Counted from the first letter of the stretch, positions 35,674 through 44,723 are shown. The stretch: DNA of 64,000 nt from Halomonas sp. MCCC 1A13316 (GCF_014931605.1 NZ_CP053382.1:2108001-2172000), one strand, 5' to 3'. Program-made: numbers and translations. The notes: generated from the letters alone by a model not told the origin.

Positions 35674-36651
35674 ATGCCCAAGATGAACATGCTTCAGGCG
35701 ATCAACAATGCGCTGGACATCGCCATGGCCGAGGACGAGAAAGTACTCTGCTTCGGCGAGGACGTCGGTGTGTTCGGCGGCGTGTTTCGCGCCACCAGTC
35801 ATCTACAGGAGAAGTACGGTCGCGACCGCTGCTTCAACACGCCGCTGGTGGAGCAGGGCATCATCGGTTTCGCCAACGGCCTGGCGGCCCAGGGTTCGGT
35901 ACCGGTGGCCGAGATCCAGTTCGCCGACTACATCTTTCCGGCCTTCGACCAGATCGTCAACGAGACCGCCAAGTTCCGCTTCCGCTCGGGCGATCTGTTC
36001 AATGTCGGTGGGCTGACCATACGCACGCCGTACGGCGGCGGCATTTCCGGCGGGCTCTATCACTCCCAGTCGCCCGAGGCTTACTTCGCGCACACGCCGG
36101 GCCTTAAGGTCGTGGTGCCGCGCAACCCCTACCAGGCAAAGGGGCTGCTGCTGTCGGCGATCCGCGATCCCGATCCGGTGGTGTTCTTCGAACCCAAGCG
36201 TCTCTATCGCGCCTCAGTCGGCGAAGTGCCGGAAGAGGACTACCAACTGCCCATCGGCGAGGCTGAAGTTACCAAGGAGGGTAGCGATATCACCGTGCTC
36301 GGTTGGGGCGCACAGATGGAAGTGATCGACAAGGCTGTGGAATTGGCCGAGAAGGCCGGCATCTCCTGCGAGGTGATCGATCTTCGCAGCATCCTGCCTT
36401 GGGACGAGGACACCGTGGTCGAATCGGTGCTCAAGACGGGACGGCTGTTGATCACTCACGAAGCGCCGCGTACCGGCGGTTTCGCTGGCGAGATTGCCGC
36501 TACCATCCAGGAGCGCTGCTTCCTGTACCTGGAATCGCCCATCGAGCGGGTGACCGGGCTGGATACGCCTTTCCCGCTAACCCTGGAGAAGGAGTATCTG
36601 CCCGATCACTTGAAAATCTTCGAAGCGATCAAGGCATCCGTGGCGTTTTGA
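35674..36651 (+). CDS. bkdA2: Branched-chain 2-oxoacid dehydrogenase E1 component, beta subunit
   Basis: A 325-residue transketolase-like subunit that completes the E1 heterotetramer. Motifs are [15 protein letters not shown] with the Glu that activates Th[32 protein letters not shown], and [24 protein letters not shown] with the conserved His. The C-terminal domain has [13 protein letters not shown] and [18 protein letters not shown] 35674 lies two bases after the alpha stop codon, with GGGAGGAG upstream, so the subunits are coupled for equal synthesis. Confidence 0.94.
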   Translation: MPKMNMLQAINNALDIAMAEDEKVLCFGEDVGVFGGVFRATSHLQEKYGRDRCFNTPLVEQGIIGFANGLAAQGSVPVAEIQFADYIFPAFDQIVNETAKFRFRSGDLFNVGGLTIRTPYGGGISGGLYHSQSPEAYFAHTPGLKVVVPRNPYQAKGLLLSAIRDPDPVVFFEPKRLYRASVGEVPEEDYQLPIGEAEVTKEGSDITVLGWGAQMEVIDKAVELAEKAGISCEVIDLRSILPWDEDTVVESVLKTGRLLITHEAPRTGGFAGEIAATIQERCFLYLESPIERVTGLDTPFPLTLEKEYLPDHLKIFEAIKASVAF

Positions 36652-36678
36652 CGCCCGATATCAGGACAGGAGAAGACA

Positions 36679-38313
36679 ATGAGCGATTTCATGCTGCCCG
36701 ATATCGGTGAAGGTATCGTGGAGTGCGAAGTGGTCGAGTGGCGCATCAACGAAGGTGACGAGATCGCCGAAGACCAGCCTGTGGTCGAGGTAATGACCGA
36801 CAAGGCGCTGGTCGAGATCACCGCCCCGGAGGCTGGGCGCGTCACCAGGTTGTATGTGGAGAAGGGCGAGGTCGCCAAGGTGCATGCACCTCTGTTTGCC
36901 TACGAGGCGACGGGCGAGGAAGGCTTCGAGACACCACCTCGTCCTGCTGCACGGGAAGAGGACGAAGTGGCGAGCCCCGCGGCCGAAGCGCCTCCCCCCG
37001 GCGCTCCGAGTGCTGAGTCTACCCCGGCAGCTGCAGGCAGGACGAAGGATTTCATTCTGCCCGATATCGGCGAAGGCATCGTCGAGTGCGAGGTGGTTGA
37101 GTGGCGCGTGGCCGAGGGTGAGCACATCGAAGAGGACCAGCCATTGGTCGATGTGATGACCGACAAGGCTATGGTCGAGATCACCGCTCCCGAGGCGGGC
37201 ATCGTCAGCAAGCTTTACGTACCCAAGGGCGAGATTGCCAAGGTACATGCGCCGCTGTTCGCCTATACGCCCAGCCATGCAGAGCCGAGTGCAAGCCCGG
37301 CGGCCGGCAGCGAGGCATCTCGCCAGGAAAGCCGGGCGGAAGCACCTTCCGTCTCCTCGGTGGCCAGCGGTGGCCGCGGGCCTTACGGGCGTATCCCGGC
37401 GAGCCCCGCGGTGCGCCGCCTGGTGCGCGAGCACGGCCTGTCGCTCGATGCGATTGCCGGCTCGGGCAAGGACGGCCGTGTCCTCAAGGAAGACGTGCTG
37501 CGTTTTCTGGAAAGCGGCCCACGCGAAGACGACAAGCACGAGCAGGATCGGCCTGCGAGCCGGTCACGACCCAGCGATGCGGCCAAGCTGCCGGGCCGTG
37601 AGGACGGCGAAGTACGAGTCGAGCCGATTCGCGGTGTGCGTGCCGTCATGGCGCGGCGTATGGTGGAATCGGCCAGTACCATCCCCCATTTCCAGTATGG
37701 CGAGGAGATCGATGTCACCGAGCTTCTGACACTGCGTGAGCGACTGAAACCGGTGGCCGAGGCTCAGCAGGTTCGTCTGACGCTGATGCCGTTCTTCATG
37801 AAAGCACTGGCCTTGGCGGTTCGTGAGGAGCCGATCCTCAATGCACGGCTAAACGCCGAGGTGACCGAGATCCACTACCTGCCTTCGGTCAACGTGGGCA
37901 TGGCGGTGGACAGCCGAACAGGGCTGATCGTGCCCAACGTCAAACATGTCGAGCAGCGTAGCGTGCTCGACGTGTCCCGAGAGATCCAGCGTCTCACGGC
38001 GGATGCCCGCGACGGCAGGGTGGCACAGGAAGACCTCAAGGGCGGTACCATCAGCGTCTCCAACATCGGGGCGCTTGGCGGTACCTATGCGGCACCGATC
38101 ATCAATGCCCCGGAGCTGGCTATCGTCGCCATCGGCAAGAGCCAGTGGTTGCCGCGCTTCGACGAGCGCGGCGAGGTGACGAGGCGGGCGATCATGACGG
38201 TGACCTGGGCAGGCGACCATCGGGTGATCGACGGCGGCACCATCGCCCGCTTCTGCAACGCTTGGAAGGGCTACCTCGAAGCGCCGGAGACCATGCTACT
38301 TCACCTAGGCTGA
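36679..38313 (+). CDS. bkdB: Branched-chain 2-oxoacid dehydrogenase E2 (dihydrolipoyl transacylase), two lipoyl domains
   Basis: A 544-residue core subunit that transfers the acyl group to CoA. Two near-identical lipoyl domains lie at about residues 3-75 and 124-196, each with a lipoylated Lys in MTDKA (K42 and K163). They are joined by Ala/Pro/Glu-rich linkers. A peripheral-subunit-binding domain follows at about 238-277 (IPASPAVRRLVREHGL), then the catalytic domain with DHRVIDGG (H514, D518). One lipoyl domain is usual for bacterial BkdB, so the duplication is notable. No E3 gene follows; the complex must borrow a dihydrolipoamide dehydrogenase from elsewhere. Confidence 0.93.
   Translation: MSDFMLPDIGEGIVECEVVEWRINEGDEIAEDQPVVEVMTDKALVEITAPEAGRVTRLYVEKGEVAKVHAPLFAYEATGEEGFETPPRPAAREEDEVASPAAEAPPPGAPSAESTPAAAGRTKDFILPDIGEGIVECEVVEWRVAEGEHIEEDQPLVDVMTDKAMVEITAPEAGIVSKLYVPKGEIAKVHAPLFAYTPSHAEPSASPAAGSEASRQESRAEAPSVSSVASGGRGPYGRIPASPAVRRLVREHGLSLDAIAGSGKDGRVLKEDVLRFLESGPREDDKHEQDRPASRSRPSDAAKLPGREDGEVRVEPIRGVRAVMARRMVESASTIPHFQYGEEIDVTELLTLRERLKPVAEAQQVRLTLMPFFMKALALAVREEPILNARLNAEVTEIHYLPSVNVGMAVDSRTGLIVPNVKHVEQRSVLDVSREIQRLTADARDGRVAQEDLKGGTISVSNIGALGGTYAAPIINAPELAIVAIGKSQWLPRFDERGEVTRRAIMTVTWAGDHRVIDGGTIARFCNAWKGYLEAPETMLLHLG
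36685..37266 (+). repeat. Internal lipoyl-domain duplication in bkdB
   Basis: Codons 3-75 (36685-36903) and 124-196 (37048-37266) encode two lipoyl domains that are largely identical at the protein level, for example LPDIGEGIVECEVVEWR in both. The DNA copies have diverged at many third positions, so the duplication is not recent. Confidence 0.9.
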
Positions 38314-38322
38314 GGCCGGTTC

Positions 38323-40164
38323 ATGTCCCAGGCGCCGCTGCAGCAGTTCTACATCCCGGAAGAGCAGTCGATCTACCTGCTCAGCCACGACGATGCGCGT
38401 AAGCTCAAGGAGTGGGTGGCGCTGTGTCAGGCTCAGCTCGAACAGTTGGGCTATCGGGATATCGAACTGATCGGCAAGGGCGCTTATGGCTTCGTCTTCG
38501 CCGGGATCACCGCCTACGACGAGAAGTATGTGTTCAAGTTCACCCGGGTCAACCTGCCCCAGCAGTTGCAGGACCGCCTCGAGGAGGAGGCGTTCATGCT
38601 GGAGCAGGTGGAACACCCCCGGGTGCCGCGCTTGATCGCCTTCCAGCGCGTGCGTAACCAGTCGATCCTGGTGATGCAGCGTGCCCCGGGCATCAACCTG
38701 GAAGAGGTCTCGCTGCGGGAAGGACGTCTCTCGCCGCGGCTCGTGGTGCGCATCGCCGATCAACTCGCCGATATCCTTCGCAGCCTGCGACGCGAAGTGG
38801 GGCCGGCGGGCCGGCCTATCGTGCATGGCGACATCAAGCCGTCGAACCTGGTTTACGACGCCGGTCGCGAGGCGGTGGCGCTGATCGACTGGGGCTCGTC
38901 GGTGTTCGCCCAGCTCGATGCCAACCAGCAGTTCGTGTCGGCCAACGTGATGGAGCTGATGTCAGATAACCTGCAGCAGACCAATGCGCGTCTTGGCGAC
39001 GTCTACTTCATCGGTGAGGAGCAACTGAACGGTGCACTGTCGTCGCCGCGCTTCGACGAACAGGGCACTGCCGGCACGCTCTATGCGCTGGCCTCGGCAC
39101 AGTCGTGCCGCTTCGGTCATCGCGCCATTCCCGCCACCTCCCTGGGTCTGCCCCTGGAGTTCGCCCGCATGCTCGACGGCATGCTCGATCCCGATCCGCG
39201 CGTGCGCATACGCGCCGGGGACCACTTCATCCGTGAGATGCCGCGGCTGGCACGGGTGGTGATGATCGACCTGCCGGAAACCGCGGAGGCGCCACTGGTG
39301 CCGACTTGGGTACGGCCCTCGACGCGTGAGATCGACACCGTGGTGTACAGCTCGCGCAGGGCATTCCTGCGCGAGGAGGGTGGACGCGAGACGCTCAACG
39401 ACGTCAATGACGTACAGCTCGACCGCTACTACAAGAACTTCATGCAGGGCATGGGCGAGACCGAGAAGGCTTTTCTCGCAGCGGTGAGCCGCCTGGGCAA
39501 GTATCCGGTGGTAGGCGGACTCGCCGTGCGTTGGGAAGCCGATGGGGTCTATATCGACACCTCGTTGAATCTGCACGATACCAGTCTCAAGACAGCCTTC
39601 GTCGCCGCCGTCAATAACATGGTCAATCTGGCCCGCGCCATCTATCGCCAGGGCATCTTCAAGAGCTGCCTTTTCAACGCCCGCGATACCCTGCACCTGG
39701 ATCGGGAAAGCCCGGCGCACCCCTTCGTCGTCGAGCCCGGCATGCAACTGCGCTATGAGGTCAGCGCGGTACCCGAACTGGAGGATCGCAGCCGCCTGCA
39801 CAGCTATTTCGAGGACGGGCCCGATCCCGAGGAATTCCTGGTCCTGCCGGAGACGATCATCACCTCGCTGGAAGCACTCAACGAGATCCATCACACCGGT
39901 ATGATCATCTTCGAGGCGTTGCCCCAACATCTCAAGATTCACAGTTACTACCGCCTGCTCGACCCCTCCCGCGAGGCGGAGTTTCGCGATCGTCTCGAGG
40001 CCATCCTGGCGGCGGTGGGCTTGATCGAAGGGCTCGGCGTCTCGGGCTTCATGAAGATGCCCTACAAGGACACGCGCTTCTTCGCTCATGTCGAACGCCT
40101 GCCCGAGCGCTACTACCCGCGTAATCCACGCGAAGAGATCCGTCATGACGGCGCCCGAGGCTAG
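38323..40164 (+). CDS. Eukaryotic-type Ser/Thr protein kinase with C-terminal domain of unknown function
   Basis: A 613-residue cytosolic protein. The kinase core (about residues 45-290) is intact: glycine loop GKGAYG (51-56), ATP-binding lysine K72 in VFKF, a candidate helix-C Glu at 88-89, catalytic loop HGDIKPSN (D170, K172, N175) and DWG (D189) in place of DFG. No membrane helix, PASTA or other sensor domain is seen. Residues about 330-600 form a region I do not recognise, ending in HVERLPERYYP. It starts nine bases after bkdB, so it is very likely co-transcribed with the bkd genes. Its substrate is unknown; E1 alpha is an attractive guess from context only. A hairpin covers its stop codon. 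Confidence 0.85.
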   Translation: MSQAPLQQFYIPEEQSIYLLSHDDARKLKEWVALCQAQLEQLGYRDIELIGKGAYGFVFAGITAYDEKYVFKFTRVNLPQQLQDRLEEEAFMLEQVEHPRVPRLIAFQRVRNQSILVMQRAPGINLEEVSLREGRLSPRLVVRIADQLADILRSLRREVGPAGRPIVHGDIKPSNLVYDAGREAVALIDWGSSVFAQLDANQQFVSANVMELMSDNLQQTNARLGDVYFIGEEQLNGALSSPRFDEQGTAGTLYALASAQSCRFGHRAIPATSLGLPLEFARMLDGMLDPDPRVRIRAGDHFIREMPRLARVVMIDLPETAEAPLVPTWVRPSTREIDTVVYSSRRAFLREEGGRETLNDVNDVQLDRYYKNFMQGMGETEKAFLAAVSRLGKYPVVGGLAVRWEADGVYIDTSLNLHDTSLKTAFVAAVNNMVNLARAIYRQGIFKSCLFNARDTLHLDRESPAHPFVVEPGMQLRYEVSAVPELEDRSRLHSYFEDGPDPEEFLVLPETIITSLEALNEIHHTGMIIFEALPQHLKIHSYYRLLDPSREAEFRDRLEAILAAVGLIEGLGVSGFMKMPYKDTRFFAHVERLPERYYPRNPREEIRHDGARG

Positions 40165-40177
40165 GCTCGGGCGCCGT
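40148..40177. terminator. Bidirectional terminator overlapping the kinase stop codon
   Basis: A perfect 12-base-pair stem (40148-40159 with 40166-40177) has the kinase TAG stop codon in its six-base loop, and its 5' arm encodes the last residues. It lies six bases from the convergent TRAP permease stop codon. No T run is visible. Confidence 0.75.
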
Positions 40178-40182
40178 GGCGT

Positions 40183-41487
40183 TCAGCGGGTCATGGTCTG
40201 GGGTAGGTAGAGGGCAATCCCAGGGAACAGGTGCATCAGCGCGATCGCGACCAGCATCAGCAGGAAGAAGGGCAGCGTGGCCCTGGTGATGGTCAGTATG
40301 TCCTTGCCCGTCAGACCCTGGATCACGAACAGATTGAAGCCCACCGGCGGCGTGATCTGCGACATCTCGACCACGATGACGAGATAGATGCCGAACCAGA
40401 TCAGGTCGAAGCCGGCGGCGTTGACCAGCGGCATGATAATGGCAGTGACCAGCAGGATCAGCGAGATGCCGTCGAGGAAGCAACCCATCACCAGCAGCAG
40501 CAGGGTCAGCGCGATCAGCAGCATGGTCGGCGATAGGCCCATCTCGCCGATGGCGCGTGCCAGTTGCATCGGTACCTGGGTAAAGCCCATGGCCGAAGTC
40601 AGGAACGAGGCCGCGGCGATGATGAAGGCAATCATGCAGGCGGTACGGACGGCGGCGAACAGCGAATCCCTGAAGATGGCTGCATCGAAGCTGCCGTTCC
40701 AGCGTGCGATCAGCATCGATAGCACGACGCCGACCGCAGCCGCCTCGGTGGGCGAGGCTAGCCCGCCGTAGATCGAGACGATGATGCCGCCGATCAGCAG
40801 CAGAATCGGCACCAGTTCCAGGGTCTGATGCAGCTTCTTGGCCAGCGGCAGTCCGGACTCGTCCTGGCCCGTGAGGCCAAGGCGGTTGCCGCGGAACAAC
40901 GACCAGACCACCAGATAGCTCATGAATAGCGCCAGTATCATCAGCCCCGGGCCGATGCCGGCCATGAACAGCCGCGAGATCGACTGCTCGGTGACCACGC
41001 CATAGACGATCAGCACGATCGAGGGGGGAATCAATAGGCCCAGCGTGGAGGCGCTGGCCAGGGTGCCGATGGCCATGTTGCTGTCGTAGCCACGGCGCTC
41101 CAGCTCCGGCAGGGTCATCTTGCCCACGGTGGCGCAGGTGGCCGCCGACGAACCGCACACGGCAGCGAACATGCCGCTGCCGATGATGTTGGTGTGCAGC
41201 AGGCGTCCCGGCACGCGGTTGAGCCATGGCGACAGGCCGCGGAACATATTGTCGGCGAGTCCCGAGCGGAACAGTATCTCGCCCATCCAGATGAACATCG
41301 GCAAGGCGGTCAGGTCCCAGCCGTAACTGGCGCCCCAGAAGTCGGAGGCGAGTATTGGGCCCGGCTCAAAGGAGCTGAAGAAGGCCAGCGCGATCCAGGC
41401 GGTACCGATCAGGGCGAAGGCGATCCACACCCCGCTGCCCAGCAGGAGAGCCAGCGTGAGAATAGTGGCCAGGCTGAGTGTCAGCAC
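40183..41487 (-). CDS. TRAP transporter large permease (DctM type)
   Basis: A 434-residue membrane protein with about 12 helices, the sodium-driven translocation subunit of a tripartite transporter. Typical segments are LPMFIWMGEILFRSGLA near residue 62, GSSAATCATVGKMTLPEL, GLLIPPSIVLIVYGV and, in the second half, the ITPPVGFNLFVIQGL motif with paired prolines. It is the last gene of the minus-strand cluster VOC-lysR-dctP-dctQ-dctM. It is separated by 31 bases from the small permease. Substrates of this family are mostly carboxylates; which one cannot be read here. Confidence 0.93.
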   Translation of the reverse strand: MLTLSLATILTLALLLGSGVWIAFALIGTAWIALAFFSSFEPGPILASDFWGASYGWDLTALPMFIWMGEILFRSGLADNMFRGLSPWLNRVPGRLLHTNIIGSGMFAAVCGSSAATCATVGKMTLPELERRGYDSNMAIGTLASASTLGLLIPPSIVLIVYGVVTEQSISRLFMAGIGPGLMILALFMSYLVVWSLFRGNRLGLTGQDESGLPLAKKLHQTLELVPILLLIGGIIVSIYGGLASPTEAAAVGVVLSMLIARWNGSFDAAIFRDSLFAAVRTACMIAFIIAAASFLTSAMGFTQVPMQLARAIGEMGLSPTMLLIALTLLLLVMGCFLDGISLILLVTAIIMPLVNAAGFDLIWFGIYLVIVVEMSQITPPVGFNLFVIQGLTGKDILTITRATLPFFLLMLVAIALMHLFPGIALYLPQTMTR

Positions 41488-41518
41488 GAGACGTTACTCC
41501 GTTTTGTTGAGCCGCGAC

Positions 41519-42082
41519 TCAGTGAGTTTCGCTGTCGTCAGAAGCAGTCGCTTCACGAAAGCTACCCGGTTCGCGAATAGCGATCCGTAGCGTCTGCACC
41601 AGCGCCTCCGTCAGTGCCAGGCAGAGCAGGACGACGCCAACGAGCAGGGCAGTCTGGGGAATCCAGAGCGGGATCGACAGGAAGCCGGAGGAGACGTCGT
41701 TGAATTCCAGGCTCTCGCGAATGATCTCGACGAGTCCGTAGCTCAGTAGCACACTGAGGACGAGGGCAACCGAAAGACAGAAAACCTCGAACCAGGCGCG
41801 CAGCGCCGAGGGCAAGCGACCGATCAATAGGGTCACGCGGATATGCGCGTGGTGAACGAAGGTGTAGGCGAGACCCAGGAAGGTGGCGCCGACCAGCAGG
41901 TAGGCAGCGATCTCGGAGAGGCCGGTGATGCCGAAGCCAAGGCGGCTCAGGCCAACCAGCACAAGCAGGGCATCGACCAGGCGGAAGGTGACCTGCAGGG
42001 CAACCAGGGTACAGATCGCCACCATGCAGGCGGCCGCGCCCCAGGCACCCAGGCGATAAAGTGCGTTGAACTTGAAAGTCAT
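41519..42082 (-). CDS. TRAP transporter small permease (DctQ type)
   Basis: A 187-residue membrane protein with four helices (about residues 14-35, 58-80, 95-118 and 143-165), the subunit that links the DctM permease with the binding protein docking step. It has the common YTFVHHAHIRVTLLIGRL segment after helix 2. I chose ATG 42080-42082 (MTFKFNALYR), which gives a normal length; the longer upstream reading crosses into the intergenic region. It lies between the binding-protein and large-permease genes. Confidence 0.9.
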   Translation of the reverse strand: MTFKFNALYRLGAWGAAACMVAICTLVALQVTFRLVDALLVLVGLSRLGFGITGLSEIAAYLLVGATFLGLAYTFVHHAHIRVTLLIGRLPSALRAWFEVFCLSVALVLSVLLSYGLVEIIRESLEFNDVSSGFLSIPLWIPQTALLVGVVLLCLALTEALVQTLRIAIREPGSFREATASDDSETH

Positions 42083-42148
42083 GGCTGTGCCTCGAGGCGA
42101 ACTGGGAGAGGCGTGGCGGCAGCCCACCACGCCTTGTCTCTTGCGGGA

Positions 42149-43132
42149 TCAGTTGTCGCGCTGCTGCTGGTACTCCTCGAGCACCTGCATGGATTGCTCG
42201 CTGGCACGCTCCTGCCATGAGGAGAACAGCTGATCGCCTGCCTCCTGCAGGGCGGCGGCCACTTCCTCGTTGGGCTCGGAGACGGTAATGCCATTCTCTT
42301 GCAACGCCTCGAGGCTGGCCTGGTTGTCGTCACGGCTCATCTGCCAGCCGCGCTCCTCGGCTCGTGCAGCCGCTTCCAGCAGTGCCTCCTGGGTCGGCTC
42401 ATCGAGGCGATCGAAGGCACGCTGGTTGATGAAGACGATGTTCTTGGGCAGCCACAGGTTGGCGTCGGTGTAGTGGGAGACATAATCCCATGCCGTCATC
42501 GAATTTCCGGTGGAGCTCGAGGTGATCATGGCATCCACCCGGCCGGTGCTGAAGGCAGTAGGAATGTCGGCTTCCTCGGTCTCGGTGGGGCTACCGCCCA
42601 GGTAGTCGACGAAGCGCTGGGTATTGATATTCGGTGCGCGGACGCGAAGTCCCTCGAACTGTCCCGGATCGGTCAGTTCGAAGTCGGTATAAATACCTTG
42701 GGCCGGCCAGGCCACGGCATACAGCGGTTTCAAACCCTGGTTGGCGAACAGCTCCTCGATCACAGGCTTTGTGGTTTCCCACAGTTGGTAGGCTTCGTCG
42801 TAGCTGCCGGCAACCCCTGGCAGGGTGTCGACCTCGAAGATCGGATCCTCGTTGGACAGAGTCGAGAGGAAGACCTCACCGGCCTCGATGGTGCCACGCC
42901 GCACCGATGACTTGATTTCTCCATGGGCTACTAGCGAACCGCCGCTGTGGACGTTGATGGTCAGCTCTCCGTCGGTGGCCTCGGCCACATCCTCGGCAAA
43001 CTGCTTCACATTCTGGGTATGGAAACTGGCATCGCCATAGGGGGTCGCCATGGTCCATTCGGCGGCGGTGGCCGCAGCGGAAAGGCCGCAGGCGGTCGCC
43101 AGCAGCAGAGAACGGGACAGGATATTGTTCAT
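42149..43132 (-). CDS. TRAP transporter substrate-binding protein (DctP type)
   Basis: A 327-residue periplasmic binding protein. The signal peptide is MNNILSRSLLLATACGLSAA with cleavage near ATAA. Family motifs are a pattern near FAEDVAEATDGELTINVHSGG, the central FEGLRVRAPN with the conserved Arg that binds substrate carboxylates, and PKNIVFINQRAFDRL. The conserved Arg supports a carboxylate ligand. I chose ATG 43130-43132 because it starts the signal peptide. It is 35 bases after the lysR gene, so the regulator may be transcribed with the transporter. Confidence 0.92.
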   Translation of the reverse strand: MNNILSRSLLLATACGLSAAATAAEWTMATPYGDASFHTQNVKQFAEDVAEATDGELTINVHSGGSLVAHGEIKSSVRRGTIEAGEVFLSTLSNEDPIFEVDTLPGVAGSYDEAYQLWETTKPVIEELFANQGLKPLYAVAWPAQGIYTDFELTDPGQFEGLRVRAPNINTQRFVDYLGGSPTETEEADIPTAFSTGRVDAMITSSSTGNSMTAWDYVSHYTDANLWLPKNIVFINQRAFDRLDEPTQEALLEAAARAEERGWQMSRDDNQASLEALQENGITVSEPNEEVAAALQEAGDQLFSSWQERASEQSMQVLEEYQQQRDN

Positions 43133-43167
43133 TGTCTTCTCTCTTGTTGGATTTCCAAGGATTGTGG

Positions 43168-44145
43168 TCATGTTGCCAGTGGGTGTGTCGTGGGACGTTC
43201 TGGCCGCACCCAACGGCCGGGAAAATCGCTGTGAGCCATGTCGTCGCGGCGCGATCTTGCGTAGCGTTCGGCACATTCCTGGGCCAGCAGCCCAACGCTA
43301 CGACAGAAACGCGGATGGCTGGCCGGACGCCATATCACGTCGTAGTGCATGTCGGGTAGGGCACATGGCAGTTCCAGGCGGTACAGCTTGCCGCTGCGCC
43401 ACTCGTCAAGCACGGTGGCGACGGGCAAGGCACCGATGCCAAGGCCCTCCATGGTCATTCGCACGATGGTCATCAGGGTACTCACGCTGTGAATGCGTGG
43501 GTGCTCCAGCCCCTGCCGTGCCAGGTAATCGATCAGTTCCTCATAAGGTCGCGCCTTCTTGCCGAAGGAGATGAACGGCAACCCGACCAGCCAGCTATCG
43601 GGACGGGCAGTCAACATCTCGACATGATCCGGTGAGACGAACATGCCCATCTCGTAAGGGCTGAGCGATACCTGGTCGATGCGCTCAGGATCGAGATAAC
43701 CGTTCATGGCAAGCAGGATATCGAGGTCGTTGCCGGCCAGCCGCTGGTTGAGCGCCGGAGAATAGTCGACGCTCAGCTCGATGGTGAGCCGCGGATAACG
43801 CTGCGTCAGGGCGCGCATGAAATCGGGCAGCCAGCTATGGGCGATGGTTTCGATGGCGCCCAGGCGCAGAGGAGCGGAGTAGTTCTCTTCGTCATCGAAG
43901 AGTCTCAGTGCTTCGTCGCGCTGCTGCAGCAGCCGCTCCGCATGCACAAAGAACTCGCGACCGCGCATGGTCGGCTGGATGGGCCTGGCGGAGCGCTCCA
44001 GCAGCACCTCTCCGACGCTGCCCTCCAGGCGCGAGATGCGCTCCGAGATAGAGGGCTGCGTCAGGTGCAGGCGTTCCGCCGCCTTGCGGAAGGAACCCAG
44101 CCTGACCGCCCAGACGAAAGCCTCCAGCTCTTTGAAATCAAGCAT
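43168..44145 (-). CDS. LysR-family transcriptional regulator
   Basis: A 325-residue regulator with the standard N-terminal winged helix-turn-helix (residues 1-60: FVWAVRLGSFRKAAERLHLTQPS then ISERISRLE) and a two-lobe effector domain from about residue 90 (LRLGAIETIAHSWLPDFM). It is encoded between the VOC gene and the TRAP genes on the same strand, not divergent from them, which is less common for LysR regulators. It probably controls this cluster, perhaps also pxpABC across the divergent region. The C-terminal 30 residues are Arg- and Pro-rich beyond the usual domain end. Confidence 0.92.
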   Translation of the reverse strand: MLDFKELEAFVWAVRLGSFRKAAERLHLTQPSISERISRLEGSVGEVLLERSARPIQPTMRGREFFVHAERLLQQRDEALRLFDDEENYSAPLRLGAIETIAHSWLPDFMRALTQRYPRLTIELSVDYSPALNQRLAGNDLDILLAMNGYLDPERIDQVSLSPYEMGMFVSPDHVEMLTARPDSWLVGLPFISFGKKARPYEELIDYLARQGLEHPRIHSVSTLMTIVRMTMEGLGIGALPVATVLDEWRSGKLYRLELPCALPDMHYDVIWRPASHPRFCRSVGLLAQECAERYARSRRDDMAHSDFPGRWVRPERPTTHPLAT

Positions 44146-44156
44146 GACGGAGCCGG

Positions 44157-44594
44157 TCAGGCCTTCTTGAACAGCTGTTCTTCACGGTTCTTGAAGGCCT
44201 TGAACTCCAGAGCGTTACCGGAAGGATCGTAGAAGAACATGGTGGCCTGCTCACCGGCTTCGCCCTTGAAGCGGATATAGGGCTCGATCACGAACTTCAC
44301 GCCGTGATCCCTCAGCTTTTGGGCCAGGCTTTCCCACGCCTGCATTTCCAGCACTACACCGAAATGCGGCACCGGCACCCCATGGCCATCGACGGGATTC
44401 TTGTGGCTGGCAACCGGGTTGTCCTTCAGGGCTGGGTTGAGATGGCAGACGAATTGATGTCCGAACAGATTGAAGTCCACCCAGCTGTCCGATGAGCGCC
44501 CTTCGGGGCAGCCGAGGAAGTCGCCGTAGAAGCGGCGTGCCTCTTCGATGTCGTGAACCTGAATGGCCAGGTGGAAAGGATCTTTGACCGCCAT
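44157..44594 (-). CDS. VOC family protein (glyoxalase/dioxygenase superfamily)
   Basis: A 145-residue single VOC-fold protein with the metal-binding triad in place: H8 (FHLAIQV), H77 (VPHFGVV) and E130 (NALEFKAF). This suggests an active metal enzyme such as an extradiol-type dioxygenase, lyase or epimerase. The DPSGNALEFKAF end is typical of the family. It is the first gene of the minus-strand cluster and starts opposite pxpA, 219 bases away. Its reaction cannot be named from sequence; being first in a TRAP operon suggests it acts on the imported compound. Confidence 0.85.
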   Translation of the reverse strand: MAVKDPFHLAIQVHDIEEARRFYGDFLGCPEGRSSDSWVDFNLFGHQFVCHLNPALKDNPVASHKNPVDGHGVPVPHFGVVLEMQAWESLAQKLRDHGVKFVIEPYIRFKGEAGEQATMFFYDPSGNALEFKAFKNREEQLFKKA

Positions 44595-44706
44595 GAGGGT
44601 GAACTCCTTTTGTTGACGTTATAGGGCCTCGATTCCTTTCATTGATAATCCCCGAAAGGAGCGAGGTCAACCATTTTTCCACTAAATAACAAGATGATAG
44701 GCGACG

Positions 44707-44723
44707 ACGATACGAAGTATCGT
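44707..44723. promoter_or_regulatory. Palindrome in the VOC-pxpA divergent region
   Basis: ACGATAC-GAA-GTATCGT (44707-44723) is a perfect 7-base inverted repeat with a 3-base centre, 91 bases before pxpA. It is a candidate operator for the nearby LysR regulator or for the GntR regulator at 47589. A TTGACAC heptamer also occurs twice with ten-base period at 44787-44793 and 44797-44803. Confidence 0.55.
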
